A DNA stretch of 64,000 bases from Sphingomonas phyllosphaerae 5.2 (GTDB lineage Bacteria > Pseudomonadota > Alphaproteobacteria > Sphingomonadales > Sphingomonadaceae), in NCBI RefSeq assembly GCF_000419605.1, contig NZ_ATTI01000001.1:121001-185000 (forward strand), in the 5' to 3' direction. The position numbers and the translations under genes were made by a program. Positions within the stretch are counted from its first letter, which is position 1. Each line of letters opens with the position of its first letter. The notes below the pieces were generated by a model, which was not told where the DNA came from, did no database searches, and saw nothing but the letters and a program-made list of their open reading frames with translations. Shown piece by piece: positions 52,155-61,563 of the stretch.

Positions 52155-52691
52155 ATGGGTTTTCGCATCAGCCTGCTCGCGGCGAGGGCGGACAAGGGCA
52201 TCGTTCTCTCGCGACTTGGCTTGACCGATACCGGGAAGGCAGACGAGGCGAACGAGACACCATTGTCGGCCGGCGAGCTGCCGAACGGCTGGACGATCAT
52301 CTGGTCGAGCGACTGCGATTGGGCCGGCGTGGAGCGACTGGACGGACTGACGCCGCGCCCGCCGGTCATGTCGCTGATGGTGCATGAGGGCGTGATGGCC
52401 TGCCGCCTCGTCGTGGCCGACGATACCGCGCGGTGGAGTGTCGGCTATGGTGACGAGCGGGAGGGTGAATTGACGGGCGATTGGCCCGCGTCCCTGGCGC
52501 CCATCGTCGCGCAAGCCCGCGATCGCGCGAGCAAGGACGACGATGGTGAGGTCGACTACCTCTTCGAGGTGCCGGTCCTGATGATGGAGGCCATCACCGG
52601 GTACCGCTATGATGGCGCTGGCGACGTGACCTTCACCGCGGTCGAGGGTGGTGCGCCCATGCAGAGGAGGGCGTGGTGGAAGTTCTTCTGA
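52155..52691 (+). CDS. Hypothetical protein downstream of ispG
   Basis: A 178-residue soluble protein starting MGFRISLLAARADKGIVLSR, 4 bp after ispG on the same strand. It is mixed alpha/beta by composition, with acidic stretches (KDDDGEVDYLFEVPVLMMEAITGYRYD) and no signal peptide, membrane helix or Cys cluster. I do not recognise the family. The WTIIWSSDCDW and MVHEGVMACRLVV segments recall small cytoplasmic immunity- or SMI1-like folds, but that is only an impression. Confidence 0.75.
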   Translation: MGFRISLLAARADKGIVLSRLGLTDTGKADEANETPLSAGELPNGWTIIWSSDCDWAGVERLDGLTPRPPVMSLMVHEGVMACRLVVADDTARWSVGYGDEREGELTGDWPASLAPIVAQARDRASKDDDGEVDYLFEVPVLMMEAITGYRYDGAGDVTFTAVEGGAPMQRRAWWKFF

Positions 52692-52833
52692 TGATGGCGC
52701 GATCACTCTCCCGCCCGCTCCTTCGCGCGACATCGGCGTCGTCGAAAGCCGACTGGGCGACGATCGAGGTATGCGGCCGGGGACTCCTTGTCCGTCGTCG
52801 CGAGCAGGACGACGCCATGGCAGCTACGGGTAC

Positions 52834-53736
52834 GTGAAGCCCGCGCACGCCCTGTCACCGGCGCTCGCGCTGGGTGTCGCGGCGGGCGGGATCGGGCTGT
52901 TCTCGATCATGGATGCGTTCATGAAGTCGCTCGTGATCGCGATCGGCGTCTACAATGCGCTGCTGTGGCGGACGACGCTGTCGAGCATCATCGGCGGCGT
53001 CGCGTGGCGTGCCGGCGGAGGGCGGCGGATCGGGCGGCGCGCGCTGCGACTGCATCTGGCGCGCGGCACGCTGACCACCGCGATGGCGCTGCTGTTCTTC
53101 TGGGGTCTGGCGCGCGTGCCGATGGCACAGGCGATTGCGCTCACCTACATCGCGCCGCTGCTGGCGCTGCTGCTCGGTGCGTGGCTGCTGGGCGAGCGGG
53201 TCGGCGCGCGCGTGGTCGGCGCATCGTTTGCGGCGCTGGCCGGGGTGGCGGTGATCCTCGCCGGGCAGGCTAGGATGACGCTGGGGCCGGATGCGTTGGC
53301 GGGGGCTGGCGCGATCCTGCTGTCGGCGATCCTCTATGCCGCCAACCTGATCGTCGCGCGGCTGCAGAGCCAGGTCGCCGCGCCGCGTGAGATCGCGTTC
53401 GTGCAGTCCGCGGTCACCGCCACGCTCCTGCTGTGCGCGGCGCCATGGCTGGCGATGCTGCCGCCCGCGGAGCAATGGTGGAAGATCGCGCTGTCGGCAT
53501 TGCTGGCGACGGGATCGCTGTTCCTGCTCGGCTGGGCCTATGCGCATGCCGAGGCGGGGTTCCTGGCGACCACCGAATATACGTCATTCGTCTACGCGGC
53601 AGTGCTTGGCTGGGCCTTCTTCGGCGAGATCGTCGCGCCGACGACGTTGGCAGGGGCAGGCGTGATCGTCGCGGCGTGCCTGTATGCGGCGCGGCGCCGC
53701 GCGATACCGCAAGGTGCGCTGGAGGGCGCGGCGTGA
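52834..53736 (+). CDS. EamA/DMT-superfamily transporter
   Basis: A 300-residue permease with two five-helix EamA repeats: ALALGVAAGGIGLFSIMDAFMKSL, then MAQAIALTYIAPLLALLLGAWLLGERVGARVVGASFAALAGVAVIL (EamA end of repeat one), and ATTEYTSFVYAAVLGWAFFGEIVAPTTLAGAGVIVAACL in repeat two. I chose the GTG at 52834 (VKPAHALSPA), after which membrane-type sequence begins; the longer frame from 52648 adds a basic, unrelated leader. Substrate unknown. Confidence 0.85.
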   Translation: MKPAHALSPALALGVAAGGIGLFSIMDAFMKSLVIAIGVYNALLWRTTLSSIIGGVAWRAGGGRRIGRRALRLHLARGTLTTAMALLFFWGLARVPMAQAIALTYIAPLLALLLGAWLLGERVGARVVGASFAALAGVAVILAGQARMTLGPDALAGAGAILLSAILYAANLIVARLQSQVAAPREIAFVQSAVTATLLLCAAPWLAMLPPAEQWWKIALSALLATGSLFLLGWAYAHAEAGFLATTEYTSFVYAAVLGWAFFGEIVAPTTLAGAGVIVAACLYAARRRAIPQGALEGAA

Positions 53737-54082
53737 CATCCGGTCCAGGGCCGATCGACATCCAGCCGGTTCCCCTCCAAGCGCCGTCATCGCGAGCGTA
53801 GCGAAGCAATCCAGCGTTCCGCACTGCCTCGGCACCTCGAATTGACGCGTGGGGGGGCAAGACTGCCGGGGGGAGCGCGGTTCGCCCGAACAGATCGACG
53901 ATCTTCATTTGCGCGCAGTCCGGCACCCACGGAAGCACTGGTTGTCGATCCCGCCTGGATGGGCTGCGTGCCCGGCGTCGTGGGCGGATCGTGCGGGGCT
54001 GACCGGTCGCCGTCGTCGCGTGGCATCGCGATCAAGGCCGGGGCGCTTCGCTTGGCCGGCAATGGCGGCTAGGCTCCCGGAC
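53737..54082. other. Gene-free spacer with repeat copy 4
   Basis: About 346 bp between the DMT transporter and the GNAT gene. It contains a decayed palindromic repeat (53785-53847). The rest shows no credible ORF, hairpin or promoter that I could recognise. Confidence 0.6.
53785..53847. repeat. Dispersed palindromic repeat, copy 4 (right arm decayed)
   Basis: Left arm complete (CGTCATCGCGAGCGTAGCGA...AGCAATCCAG). The right arm is reduced to fragments ending TCGAATTGACG, so this copy can no longer form the full hairpin. Confidence 0.75.
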
Positions 54083-54565
54083 ATGACCGTCACGATCCGC
54101 CCCGCCACGCCCGAAGACGTTCCCACGATGCTCGGCTTCGTCCGCGATCTCGCCGCCTTCGAGAAGGCGCCCGACGCGGTGGAAGCCACCGAGCCGATGC
54201 TCCACGACGCGCTGTTCGGCACCACGCCCGCCGCGGAGGCGCTGGTCGCCATGATCGACGGGCGCGCGATCGGCTTCGCGATCTTCTATCTCACCTTCTC
54301 CACCTGGACCGGCAAGCGCGGCATGTGGCTCGACGACCTCTATATCGCCCCCGAAGCGCGCGGGCATGGCGCAGGCGCCGCGCTGCTGAAGGCGCTGGCG
54401 GGGATCGCGATCGATCGCGGCTATGCGCGCTTCGAATGGTGGGTGCTCGACTGGAACACGCCCGCGATCGACTTCTATCGTGCGAAGGGCGCAGTGGTGC
54501 AGGACGAATGGACCGTCCAGCGTGTCGACGGCGCGGCGCTCCGCATGCTGGCGGGGCGCGGTTGA
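54083..54565 (+). CDS. GNAT-family N-acetyltransferase
   Basis: A 160-residue GNAT protein: TVTIRPATPEDVPTMLGFVRDLAAFEK at the N terminus, the acetyl-CoA-binding motif in MWLDDLYIAPEARGHGAGAALLKALAGIA (R/Q-x-x-G-x-G/A type: ARGHGAG), and WWVLDWNTPAIDFYRAKGA. The family member resembles diamine/thialysine acetyltransferases (LFGTTPAAEALVA), but the substrate is unproven. Start at 54083 chosen over a longer frame. Overlaps the SMR gene by one base. Confidence 0.88.
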   Translation: MTVTIRPATPEDVPTMLGFVRDLAAFEKAPDAVEATEPMLHDALFGTTPAAEALVAMIDGRAIGFAIFYLTFSTWTGKRGMWLDDLYIAPEARGHGAGAALLKALAGIAIDRGYARFEWWVLDWNTPAIDFYRAKGAVVQDEWTVQRVDGAALRMLAGRG

Positions 54566-54885
54566 TGGCGTGGGTCTGGCTGATCGTCGGCGGACTGTTC
54601 GAGGTCGGGTTCACCACCTGCCTGCGCAACGTCGACGGTTTCCGGCACATCGGCTGGACGCTCGGCTTCCTCGCCGCGGTCTCGCTGTCGATGCTGTTGC
54701 TGGAGGTCGCATCGCGCAGCATCCCGATGGGCACCGCTTATGCCGTCTGGACCGGCGTCGGCGCGCTGGGCACGGTGCTGATCGGGATCTTCTTCTATGG
54801 CGAGGCGGCGACGCCGCTCAGGCTGCTGCTGATCTTCGGCGCGGTGGCGTGCATCGCCGGGCTGAAGCTGACCGCGGGGCATTGA
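54565..54885 (+). CDS. sugE: SugE/Gdx-type SMR transporter (guanidinium exporter-like)
   Basis: A 106-residue four-helix small multidrug resistance protein. The essential Glu is in WLIVGGLFEVGF (Glu13), and MGTAYAVWTGVGALGTVLIG with FGAVACIAGLKL matches the SugE/Gdx subgroup rather than EmrE. That subgroup exports guanidinium ion. No guanidine riboswitch is visible upstream; the gene is coupled to the GNAT gene (TGATG). Confidence 0.87.
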   Translation: MAWVWLIVGGLFEVGFTTCLRNVDGFRHIGWTLGFLAAVSLSMLLLEVASRSIPMGTAYAVWTGVGALGTVLIGIFFYGEAATPLRLLLIFGAVACIAGLKLTAGH

Positions 54886-54895
54886 GCGGGCGGCG

Positions 54896-55261
54896 ATGGC
54901 GCTGGATAATGGGCTGGTCGACTGGATTGCGGAGGGGCTTGCCGCGGACGGCGCGGTCACGCACCGGCGGATGATGGGCGGCGCGACGCTCTACCTCGAC
55001 GGCATCGTCTTCGCGATCGTCGACGGTGACGGCAGCCTGTGGTTCAAGGGCGATGCCGAGAGCGATGCGACATGGGATGCGGCGGGCTGCGCGCGCTTCA
55101 CGTACGAGCGTGGCGACGGGCGCGTGGCATCGATGAACTACCGGCGCGCGCCGGAGGATTGCTACGACGACGTGGAGACGCTGCGCGAATGGGCATTGCT
55201 CGGTGCGGCGGCGGGGCGACGCGCGCCGGCGAAGCGCAGGAAAAAGCCCTCTCCCGGCTAA
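54896..55261 (+). CDS. TfoX N-terminal-domain protein
   Basis: A 121-residue protein with the TfoX/Sxy N-terminal fold: THRRMMGGATLYLDGIVFAIVDGDGSLWFKGD, then FTYERGDGRVASMNYRRAPEDCYDD. A basic tail follows (RAPAKRRKKPSPG). The C-terminal TfoX domain is absent, so it is unlikely to be a full competence activator; such stand-alone proteins have no established role. Its stop lies in the loop of a terminator hairpin. Confidence 0.85.
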   Translation: MALDNGLVDWIAEGLAADGAVTHRRMMGGATLYLDGIVFAIVDGDGSLWFKGDAESDATWDAAGCARFTYERGDGRVASMNYRRAPEDCYDDVETLREWALLGAAAGRRAPAKRRKKPSPG

Positions 55262-55271
55262 GGGAGAGGGC
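55246..55271 (-). terminator. Terminator with U-tract on the minus strand
   Basis: Perfect 10-bp stem GCCCTCTCCC / GGGAGAGGGC around the TfoX-gene stop codon. On the minus strand it is followed by TTTTT, so it best fits ending the 53-residue zinc-ribbon gene 40 bp upstream (minus), though it may also act on the plus strand. Confidence 0.82.
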
Positions 55272-55311
55272 GGCGCCTCGCTTGCGCTCACCGCGAACCG
55301 TCGATGCCACC

Positions 55312-55473
55312 TTACTTGCGGCAATCTCCGTCATCATCCTTGGAGCGACACTGATTGCAAAGTTCGCCGGTGGTCGGCTTGGTAGCCTGCTCCTTGTGAT
55401 CGGCCGTCGGCCACAGTGAGCAGTTGCTACAGAAATGCCACGTGTCGCTGCCGGTGCGTCTGCGATAAACCAT
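55312..55473 (-). CDS. 53-residue zinc-ribbon-like protein
   Basis: A short ORF, ATG at 55473 and TAA at 55312. It begins MVYRRRTGSDTWHFCSNCSL and has two CxxC pairs (Cys15/18 and Cys39/42), plus Cys51 near the end. The pairs could bind one zinc ion. The KPTTGELCNQCR segment with the TWHFCSNC segment resembles small conserved bacterial proteins of unknown function. A strong terminator with a U-tract lies 40 bp after the stop in the same direction, good support that it is real. It is easily missed because of its size. Confidence 0.8.
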   Translation of the reverse strand: MVYRRRTGSDTWHFCSNCSLWPTADHKEQATKPTTGELCNQCRSKDDDGDCRK

Positions 55474-55568
55474 CGTAAATCCAGTCAATTGCTTGGGAGT
55501 GCCAAGCTAATGGACTGTTCGATGGGCGCTATCGCAGACGCGTCCCTTACGGAGGATATGCTGTAACC

Positions 55569-56144
55569 TCAGCGACCCGGCACGTCGTGGTCGTGCGGCT
55601 CTTCGCCCTCGGCCTTGGCGGCGTCGTAGCGTTCGATCGCCTCCAGCGTGATGCGGCGTGCTTCGTCGCGGTCGCCCCAGGTGCCGACGCGCACCCACTT
55701 CTTCTTCTCCAAGTCCTTGTAGTGGGTGAAGAAGTGCTCGATCTGCTCGAAGACGATCTCGGGGATGTCCTCGCGCCCGGCGACGTTGGAGTAATAAGGG
55801 AAGGTCGAGTCGACCGGCACGCAGACCAGCTTCTCGTCGCCGCCGGCCTCGTCCTCGAGGTTCAGCACCGCGATCGGCCGTGCACGCACGACGCAGCCGG
55901 GGATGAACGGCGAGCGCGCGATCACCAGCGCGTCGAGCGGGTCGCCGTCGGGCGACAGGGTGTGCGGCACGAAGCCGTAATTCGCCGGATAGCGCATCGG
56001 CGTGTGCAGGATGCGGTCGACGAACAGCGCGCCCGATGCCTTGTCGAATTCGTACTTAACCGGCTCGCCGCCGGTCGGTACCTCGATCACCACGTTAAGG
56101 TCGTCGGGCGGGCTCTTGCCCACCGGGATCAGGTCGATACGCAT
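55569..56144 (-). CDS. ppa: Inorganic pyrophosphatase (family I)
   Basis: A 191-residue soluble Mg-dependent pyrophosphatase. VVIEVPTGGEPVKYEFDKASGALFVDRIL starts the fold; the active-site Asp motif is DGDPLDALVI, with FFTHYKDLEKKKWVRV near the end. It removes pyrophosphate from biosynthesis. Start at 56144. Intact; C terminus slightly extended by an acidic EEPHDHDVPGR tail. Confidence 0.96.
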   Translation of the reverse strand: MRIDLIPVGKSPPDDLNVVIEVPTGGEPVKYEFDKASGALFVDRILHTPMRYPANYGFVPHTLSPDGDPLDALVIARSPFIPGCVVRARPIAVLNLEDEAGGDEKLVCVPVDSTFPYYSNVAGREDIPEIVFEQIEHFFTHYKDLEKKKWVRVGTWGDRDEARRITLEAIERYDAAKAEGEEPHDHDVPGR

Positions 56145-56177
56145 GCTCTTCCCCTATTGAGGTACGAACGCCCCGCG

Positions 56178-58100
56178 TCAGCGTGGCGCAAGAAGCCGGT
56201 CGAGACCGGTTTCCCCGGTGCCGATCTTCTGAAGTCGCGGGTAACGCAAGCCATTGTGATAGTCGAGTGCTGCACTGCGGAAACGCGTTCCCTGCTTGAC
56301 GGTCAGCGCGATCGGCGTCTTGCCGCCCTTCGCCGCGGTGATCGCCGCCTTCAGCTTGTCGGCGCTATACGCCTCGCCGTCGACCGCGACGATCTGGTCG
56401 CCGACGGCGAAGCCCGCCGCGAACGCCGGGCTGTTCCAGGTGACGCCGGTCAGTTCGCCCGATCCGTCGAGCACCATGCCCCCCGAATAGGTGAGGTTGG
56501 TGGCCTTGGCCGCGGTCTCGGCCGCCTTGAACGATGCCGTCGGTGTGTCGGTATAGGTCAACTGATAGCCGTTGCGTGCAAAGCCCGCGATCGGCGCGCC
56601 GCTGCCATGTTCGGTCAGGCGTCGCTGGAGATAGCCCGCCCAGTCCCACGGCACGATCGTGTTCAGCGTCCTGGCGACTTCGTCGAAGGTATAGGTCACC
56701 TCGCCCCAGTCGCCGTCGCGGATCCCGAAGAACGCTTTGGCGAAATCGTCGATCGACTTCGCGCCGCCGGATTTCTCGCGCAGCATCGAATCGACGTCCA
56801 TCCAGACGAGCAGCCCCTCGTTGTAATAATCCTCGCTGCGCTGCCAGCTGGTCCAGCCCTTCGGCCGGCGCGCGGAGATCACCGGATCGTTGGTGGTGTC
56901 CACCAGCGCGCGCCATTGCCGGCCCGGCTGGCTGTCGTACAGCGCCATGATCGCGGCATATTGATCCAGCGTGTCCTGCTTGCTGACCAGCCCGGATCGC
57001 GCCTGGAGCACATAGCCCCAGAATTGCGTCTGCCCCTCGTACACCCACAGCAGCGAGTTGCGCATCGGCGTGCGGAAGTCGGGGGTCCACAGGTCGGCGC
57101 CGCGCCGGAACTTGCCGTCCCAGCTATGCGTGAATTCGTGTGGCAACAGGTTGCGGCGACCCGGGCCGTCGTTCCACTTCGTGAAGTAACCCGGCGTCAC
57201 GCCGTTCTCGCTCGAACGATGGTGCTCCAGCCCGATTCCGCCGAGCTGGTCGGTGATCGACAGCAGGAACTCGTATTTGTCGTAATGCTGCGCGCCGAAC
57301 GTCTTCACCGCCTGTTCGACCAGCCGCGCGTGCCCGGCGACCTGCTCCGGGGTGGCGGCGAGCTCGGCGGGATCGTCGGCAAAGACGTTCAGGTTGACGC
57401 GCGGGCTCAGCGGCCAGACCTTGCCGTACTTGCCCGCCAGCACCGGCGAATCGACCAGCACCTCGTAATTGGTCGTGTCGTAGCTGTAGGTCGACCCGGC
57501 CTTCTTCGCCGGAATCGCCCCCGCCGCCGTCCAGCCGTCGGGATATTTCACCGTCATCTGGATCGGGATCTGCCGCGTGAACCAGCCGGCCGGGTACAGG
57601 CTGACCGAATTGGGCTGCAGCGAGATCATCGTCGGGGTCATGACGATCCGCCCCTGATTGCCCTGCGTCGCGGAGATGAACTGGAACTGCGCCTCGATCG
57701 CCTTCGCGCCGGCGGGCACGTCGATATGGAAGGCGAAGACGTCGACGGGGTCGCGCGTCCATTCGACGCGCTTGCCGTTCGCGGTGATGATCAGCCCGGC
57801 CAGCTTCTCGATCTCGCCGCGCGGGCTATGTGCGCCGGGCAACCACTTCGGGAACAACAGCACCATATGCCCGGCCTGCGGCACCGGGATCGTCTCGGTC
57901 ACGCGGAAGATGCCCTGCTCGGTCGTGCTGGCATCCACGTTCAGCCGGATCGTGCCGGGGAAGCGCGTGTCGCGGGCTGCGGGGATCGTGTCGGCGAACG
58001 GCACCGGCTGCGGTGCGCTGTTGCCGGCGGGAACCTGCGCGACGAGTGGCGCGGCGGCAACGGAAACGAGAAGGGCGGCGGACGCAAGGCGACGGATCAT
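56178..58100 (-). CDS. M61-family glycyl aminopeptidase with PDZ domain
   Basis: A 640-residue exported metallopeptidase. Signal peptide MIRRLASAALLVSVAAAPLVAQ; an N-terminal beta domain; then the zinc motif HEFTHSWDGKFRRG (HExxH) with the glutamate region WVYEGQTQFWGYVL. A PDZ domain lies near residues 540-620 (ELTGVTWNSPAFAAGFAVGDQIVAVDG). The ATG at 58100 has GGAG six bases upstream; an upstream ATG at 58112 adds four residues. It probably trims glycine- or alanine-rich peptides in the periplasm. Confidence 0.93.
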   Translation of the reverse strand: MIRRLASAALLVSVAAAPLVAQVPAGNSAPQPVPFADTIPAARDTRFPGTIRLNVDASTTEQGIFRVTETIPVPQAGHMVLLFPKWLPGAHSPRGEIEKLAGLIITANGKRVEWTRDPVDVFAFHIDVPAGAKAIEAQFQFISATQGNQGRIVMTPTMISLQPNSVSLYPAGWFTRQIPIQMTVKYPDGWTAAGAIPAKKAGSTYSYDTTNYEVLVDSPVLAGKYGKVWPLSPRVNLNVFADDPAELAATPEQVAGHARLVEQAVKTFGAQHYDKYEFLLSITDQLGGIGLEHHRSSENGVTPGYFTKWNDGPGRRNLLPHEFTHSWDGKFRRGADLWTPDFRTPMRNSLLWVYEGQTQFWGYVLQARSGLVSKQDTLDQYAAIMALYDSQPGRQWRALVDTTNDPVISARRPKGWTSWQRSEDYYNEGLLVWMDVDSMLREKSGGAKSIDDFAKAFFGIRDGDWGEVTYTFDEVARTLNTIVPWDWAGYLQRRLTEHGSGAPIAGFARNGYQLTYTDTPTASFKAAETAAKATNLTYSGGMVLDGSGELTGVTWNSPAFAAGFAVGDQIVAVDGEAYSADKLKAAITAAKGGKTPIALTVKQGTRFRSAALDYHNGLRYPRLQKIGTGETGLDRLLAPR

Positions 58101-58171
58101 CGTGGCTCCCATAGGACAGGCTGGCTGACCTGAGTAATCAGCCGGCGCCCCCCGCGTCCACCCCTATCCGG

Positions 58172-58834
58172 TCAGTTCGCGCCCAACACGTTGATGCTGA
58201 ACGCAATCACGCCCAGGTTGAAGACGAACCCCGCCAGGCATTGTCCGAGCACCGCGCGCCGCACCGTCGTCGCCCGGATCGTCACGTCGGAGGTCTGGAA
58301 CGTCATTCCCAGCGTGTAGCTGAAATACAGGAAGTCCCAGTAATCCGGCGTGTCGGTGCCCGGAAAGTCGATCCCGCCGGCGTCGCGCCCCTGCGCGTCG
58401 GGCATGTAGAACAGATGCGCGTAGTGCAGCGCATAGACCATGTTCGAGAAGAGCCATGCGAGCACCAGGGTCGCGATGACCAGCAATCGCGCGGTGCCGT
58501 TCTCCGGCCCGGCCAGTTCCTCGCGCACCGCGGTCAGGATCACCAGCATGACCGCCGCCGTGATCGCCAGCAACAGGGTACGGTTGGCGTCATTGGCCTG
58601 CGCGGTGGCGCGCAGTTGCTGCGGGGTGCCGCGCCGGAACAGCCCGGTGATGCTCAGCAGGAAGACGATCGCGGCCAGATCGAAGCCGCCCATCATCGCG
58701 CGCCCACGCCCCAGCACGGGCCACAGCGCCGCGACCGCGCCCGTCAGCATCAGCGCGAACAGCACGAAGCGCGGCGGCGCGATCCGTTGTCCCAGCCGCC
58801 ACCCCGATTCGCCGCGGCGCCGTCGATCGTCCAT
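58172..58834 (-). CDS. DUF1345 membrane protein
   Basis: A 220-residue protein with about five membrane helices and the DUF1345 motifs GGFDLAAIVFLLSI, LLVIATLVLAWLFSNMVYALHYAH and DYWDFLYFSYTLGMTFQTSDVTI. The function of the family is unknown. Divergent from hisS with a 53-bp gap, which must hold both promoters. Confidence 0.9.
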   Translation of the reverse strand: MDDRRRRGESGWRLGQRIAPPRFVLFALMLTGAVAALWPVLGRGRAMMGGFDLAAIVFLLSITGLFRRGTPQQLRATAQANDANRTLLLAITAAVMLVILTAVREELAGPENGTARLLVIATLVLAWLFSNMVYALHYAHLFYMPDAQGRDAGGIDFPGTDTPDYWDFLYFSYTLGMTFQTSDVTIRATTVRRAVLGQCLAGFVFNLGVIAFSINVLGAN

Positions 58835-58887
58835 GCGAACAGCCGCTAGCGCTTGGGCGACGCGCCGACTAGATAGCGCACCTTCCT

Positions 58888-60111
58888 ATGGCCAGAATTC
58901 CCACACCCCAGCGCGTGCGCGGCACGCAGGACATCTTCCGCGACGAACAGCGTCGCTTTGCGCACGTGCTCGACACGTTCGATCGCGTGCGCCGCCTCTA
59001 TTGCTTCGAACGCGTCGAGGTGCCGGTGTTCGAGGACACGCAGGTCTTCGCGCGCTCGATCGGCGAGACCACCGACGTCGTCTCGAAGGAGATGTACACC
59101 TTCCCCGACAAGGGCAACGATCTGCTGACGTTGCGGCCCGAATTCACCGCCGGGATCGCGCGCGCCTATATCAGCAACGGCTGGCAGCAGTTCGCACCCT
59201 TGAAGCTGGTCACCAGCGGCGCGGTGTTCCGCTACGAACGCCCGCAGAAGGGCCGTTACCGCCAGTTCCATCAGATCGATGCCGAGATCCTCGGCGCACC
59301 CGAGCCGGCGGCCGATGTCGAATTGCTGACGCTCGCCGATCAATTGCTCCACGAACTCGGCGTCGCCGACGGCGTGACGTTGCAGCTCAACACGCTGGGC
59401 GATGCCGCCACCCGCGACGCATGGCGCGACGCGCTGGTCGCGCACTTCGAGGCGCATCGCGGCGAACTGAGCGAGGACAGCGTGGCGCGGCTCGACAAGA
59501 ACCCGCTGCGCATCCTCGACAGCAAGGACCCGCGCGATCGCCCGATCGCCGATGCCGCGCCGGGGATCGACGCATACATGAGCGCCGAGGCGGGCGCGTT
59601 CTTCGACAGCGTGCAAAAGGGTTTGCAGGCCGCCGGCGTCGCGTTCCAGCGCAACGAGCGGCTGGTGCGCGGGCTGGATTATTACCGCCACACCGCGTTC
59701 GAGTTCGTCACCGACCGGCTGGGTGCGCAGGGCACGGTGCTGGCCGGCGGGCGCTACGACGGGCTGGTCGAGTCGCTGGGTGGGCCGGCGACGGCCGGTG
59801 TCGGCTGGGCGGCTGGCGTCGAGCGGCTGGCGATGCTGCTGGAGGAGCCTACGGCGGCGCGGCCCGTGGTCGTGCTGGTGGTCGAGGACGATCGCGCGCG
59901 CACCGAGGCGGTAGCGACACTCGCGCGGTTGCGACGCGCGGGTGTCGCCGCCGAGCTGATCGCCACCGGCTCGCCGAAGAAGCGCTACGACAAGGCGCTC
60001 AAGCTTGAGCCCGACGAGACGCTGGTGTTCGCGATGGACGGCGATACCGTGGCGGCCCGCCCGCGCGTGCTGCGCGGCGACGTGTCGCGCGTGGCCGAGG
60101 TGCTCGCATGA
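58888..60111 (+). CDS. hisS: Histidyl-tRNA synthetase
   Basis: A 407-residue class II synthetase. Motif 2 region [21 protein letters not shown], the histidine signature [12 protein letters not shown], motif 3 region [14 protein letters not shown]...[11 protein letters not shown]. The C-terminal anticodon-binding domain begins near residue 325. Starts the hisS-prfA-prmC cluster common in Alphaproteobacteria. Confidence 0.96.
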   Translation: MARIPTPQRVRGTQDIFRDEQRRFAHVLDTFDRVRRLYCFERVEVPVFEDTQVFARSIGETTDVVSKEMYTFPDKGNDLLTLRPEFTAGIARAYISNGWQQFAPLKLVTSGAVFRYERPQKGRYRQFHQIDAEILGAPEPAADVELLTLADQLLHELGVADGVTLQLNTLGDAATRDAWRDALVAHFEAHRGELSEDSVARLDKNPLRILDSKDPRDRPIADAAPGIDAYMSAEAGAFFDSVQKGLQAAGVAFQRNERLVRGLDYYRHTAFEFVTDRLGAQGTVLAGGRYDGLVESLGGPATAGVGWAAGVERLAMLLEEPTAARPVVVLVVEDDRARTEAVATLARLRRAGVAAELIATGSPKKRYDKALKLEPDETLVFAMDGDTVAARPRVLRGDVSRVAEVLA

Positions 60112-60118
60112 TCGCCTG

Positions 60119-60203
60119 CGTCGCTACCCCGGCGAAAGCTGGGGTTCTCCGGTTACCGAGGGCGCACCTTCTGCATCATACCCTAGCTTGCGCCGGGGTG
60201 ACG
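60119..60203. repeat. Imperfect palindrome between hisS and prfA
   Basis: Arms CGTCGCTACCCCGGCGAAAG and (inverse) CTTGCGCCGGGGTGACG, about 25 bp each around a 35-bp centre. Different in sequence from the 77-bp family but of similar size and also intergenic. It could be a second repeat family or a hisS terminator. Confidence 0.65.
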
Positions 60204-60217
60204 ATCGGCGGTCGGGC

Positions 60218-61297
60218 ATGACCTCCATCTCGATCGATCGCATCCGCCAGATCGAGGCGCGCCGCGACGAACTCGCCGCACAGATGGCGACCGGCAATCT
60301 CGACGGCGACCGCTTCGTCGCGGTGTCGAAGGAATATGCCGAGCTGGAGCCGGTCGCGCAGGCGGCGGGCGAGGTACGCCGCTTGCGCCAGGAGGCCGAA
60401 AGTCTCGCCTATATGGCGGGCGATGCCGACGCCGAACTGCGCGCGATGGCCGAGGAGGAATTGCGCGAGAACCGCACCGCGCTGGACGGCGCCGATCGCC
60501 GGCTGGCGCTGGCGCTGTTGCCGCGTGATGCCGCCGACCAGCGCTCGGCGATGCTCGAGGTTCGCGCCGGCACCGGCGGTGACGAGGCGGCGCTGTTCGC
60601 GGGCGACCTGTTCCGCATGTACCAGCGTTATGCCGAGACGCAGGGCTGGCGCGTCGAGCTGATCTCCGCGTCCGACAGCGATGCCGGCGGTTACAAGGAA
60701 GTCGTCGCCAGCGTCACCGGGACGGGGGTGTTCGCGCGACTGAAGTTCGAGTCGGGCGTCCACCGCGTCCAGCGCGTACCCGCGACCGAAAGCGGCGGAC
60801 GGATCCACACCTCCGCGGCGACCGTCGCGGTGCTGCCGGAGGCCGAGGACGTCGACGTGCAGATCGACGAGGCTAAGGACCTGCGCATCGACGTCTACCG
60901 CTCGTCCGGTCCGGGCGGCCAGTCGGTCAACACCACCGACAGCGCGGTGCGCATCACCCACCTGCCGACCGGGCTCGTGGTGATCCAGCAGGACGAAAAG
61001 TCGCAGCACAAGAACAAGGCCAAGGCGTTGAAGGTGCTTCGCACGCGGCTCTATGAGGCGGAACGCGAGCGACTGGCGGCCGAACGCTCCGGCACGCGCC
61101 GCGCGATGGTCGGCTCCGGCGACCGCTCGGAGCGGATCCGCACCTACAATTTCCCGCAAGGGCGTGTGACCGACCACCGCATCAACCTGACGCTGCATCG
61201 CCTGCCGGAGATACTGCAAGGCGAGATGGGAGAATTGATCGGGGCCTTGATCGCGGAGGACGAGGCGGAGCGACTGGCCACGCTGGACGCCGCGTAG
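60218..61297 (+). CDS. prfA: Peptide chain release factor 1
   Basis: A 359-residue RF1 recognising UAA and UAG. The stop-codon tripeptide P-A-T is at 188-190 (VPATESGG), and the GGQ that enters the peptidyl-transferase centre at 233-235 ([18 protein letters not shown]). The GGQ glutamine is the target of PrmC, encoded downstream. Start ATG at 60218 chosen over a longer frame. Confidence 0.97.
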   Translation: MTSISIDRIRQIEARRDELAAQMATGNLDGDRFVAVSKEYAELEPVAQAAGEVRRLRQEAESLAYMAGDADAELRAMAEEELRENRTALDGADRRLALALLPRDAADQRSAMLEVRAGTGGDEAALFAGDLFRMYQRYAETQGWRVELISASDSDAGGYKEVVASVTGTGVFARLKFESGVHRVQRVPATESGGRIHTSAATVAVLPEAEDVDVQIDEAKDLRIDVYRSSGPGGQSVNTTDSAVRITHLPTGLVVIQQDEKSQHKNKAKALKVLRTRLYEAERERLAAERSGTRRAMVGSGDRSERIRTYNFPQGRVTDHRINLTLHRLPEILQGEMGELIGALIAEDEAERLATLDAA

Positions 61298-61563
61298 CGC
61301 GGCGTGTGCAGGCCGGCCGCTCGCGCCACCCGCCCGAAGTCAGCCAGGCGGGACCGGCGGTGCGCAGCCTCCGTCCGACGACGCGGCTTCGCCGCGGCGC
61401 TATCCGGCGCAGCGTGGTCCGACGCGGCATGCATCACGACTCGCCAAAGCGTGGGCGGCGATGCGCAGCCCCCACCCCCGAAGCGCTCTGCCCGCGAAGC
61501 TGTCCTACACGCCCCGCTTCACGCTATCCGTTCCTCTGCGTAAAGCCGCCGCGAAGACCCTGC

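Noticed and set aside
54325..54564. Longer N terminus for the SMR transporter
   Set aside because: The upstream part is the GNAT gene in another frame; the family start with Glu13 at the right position is the ATG at 54565.
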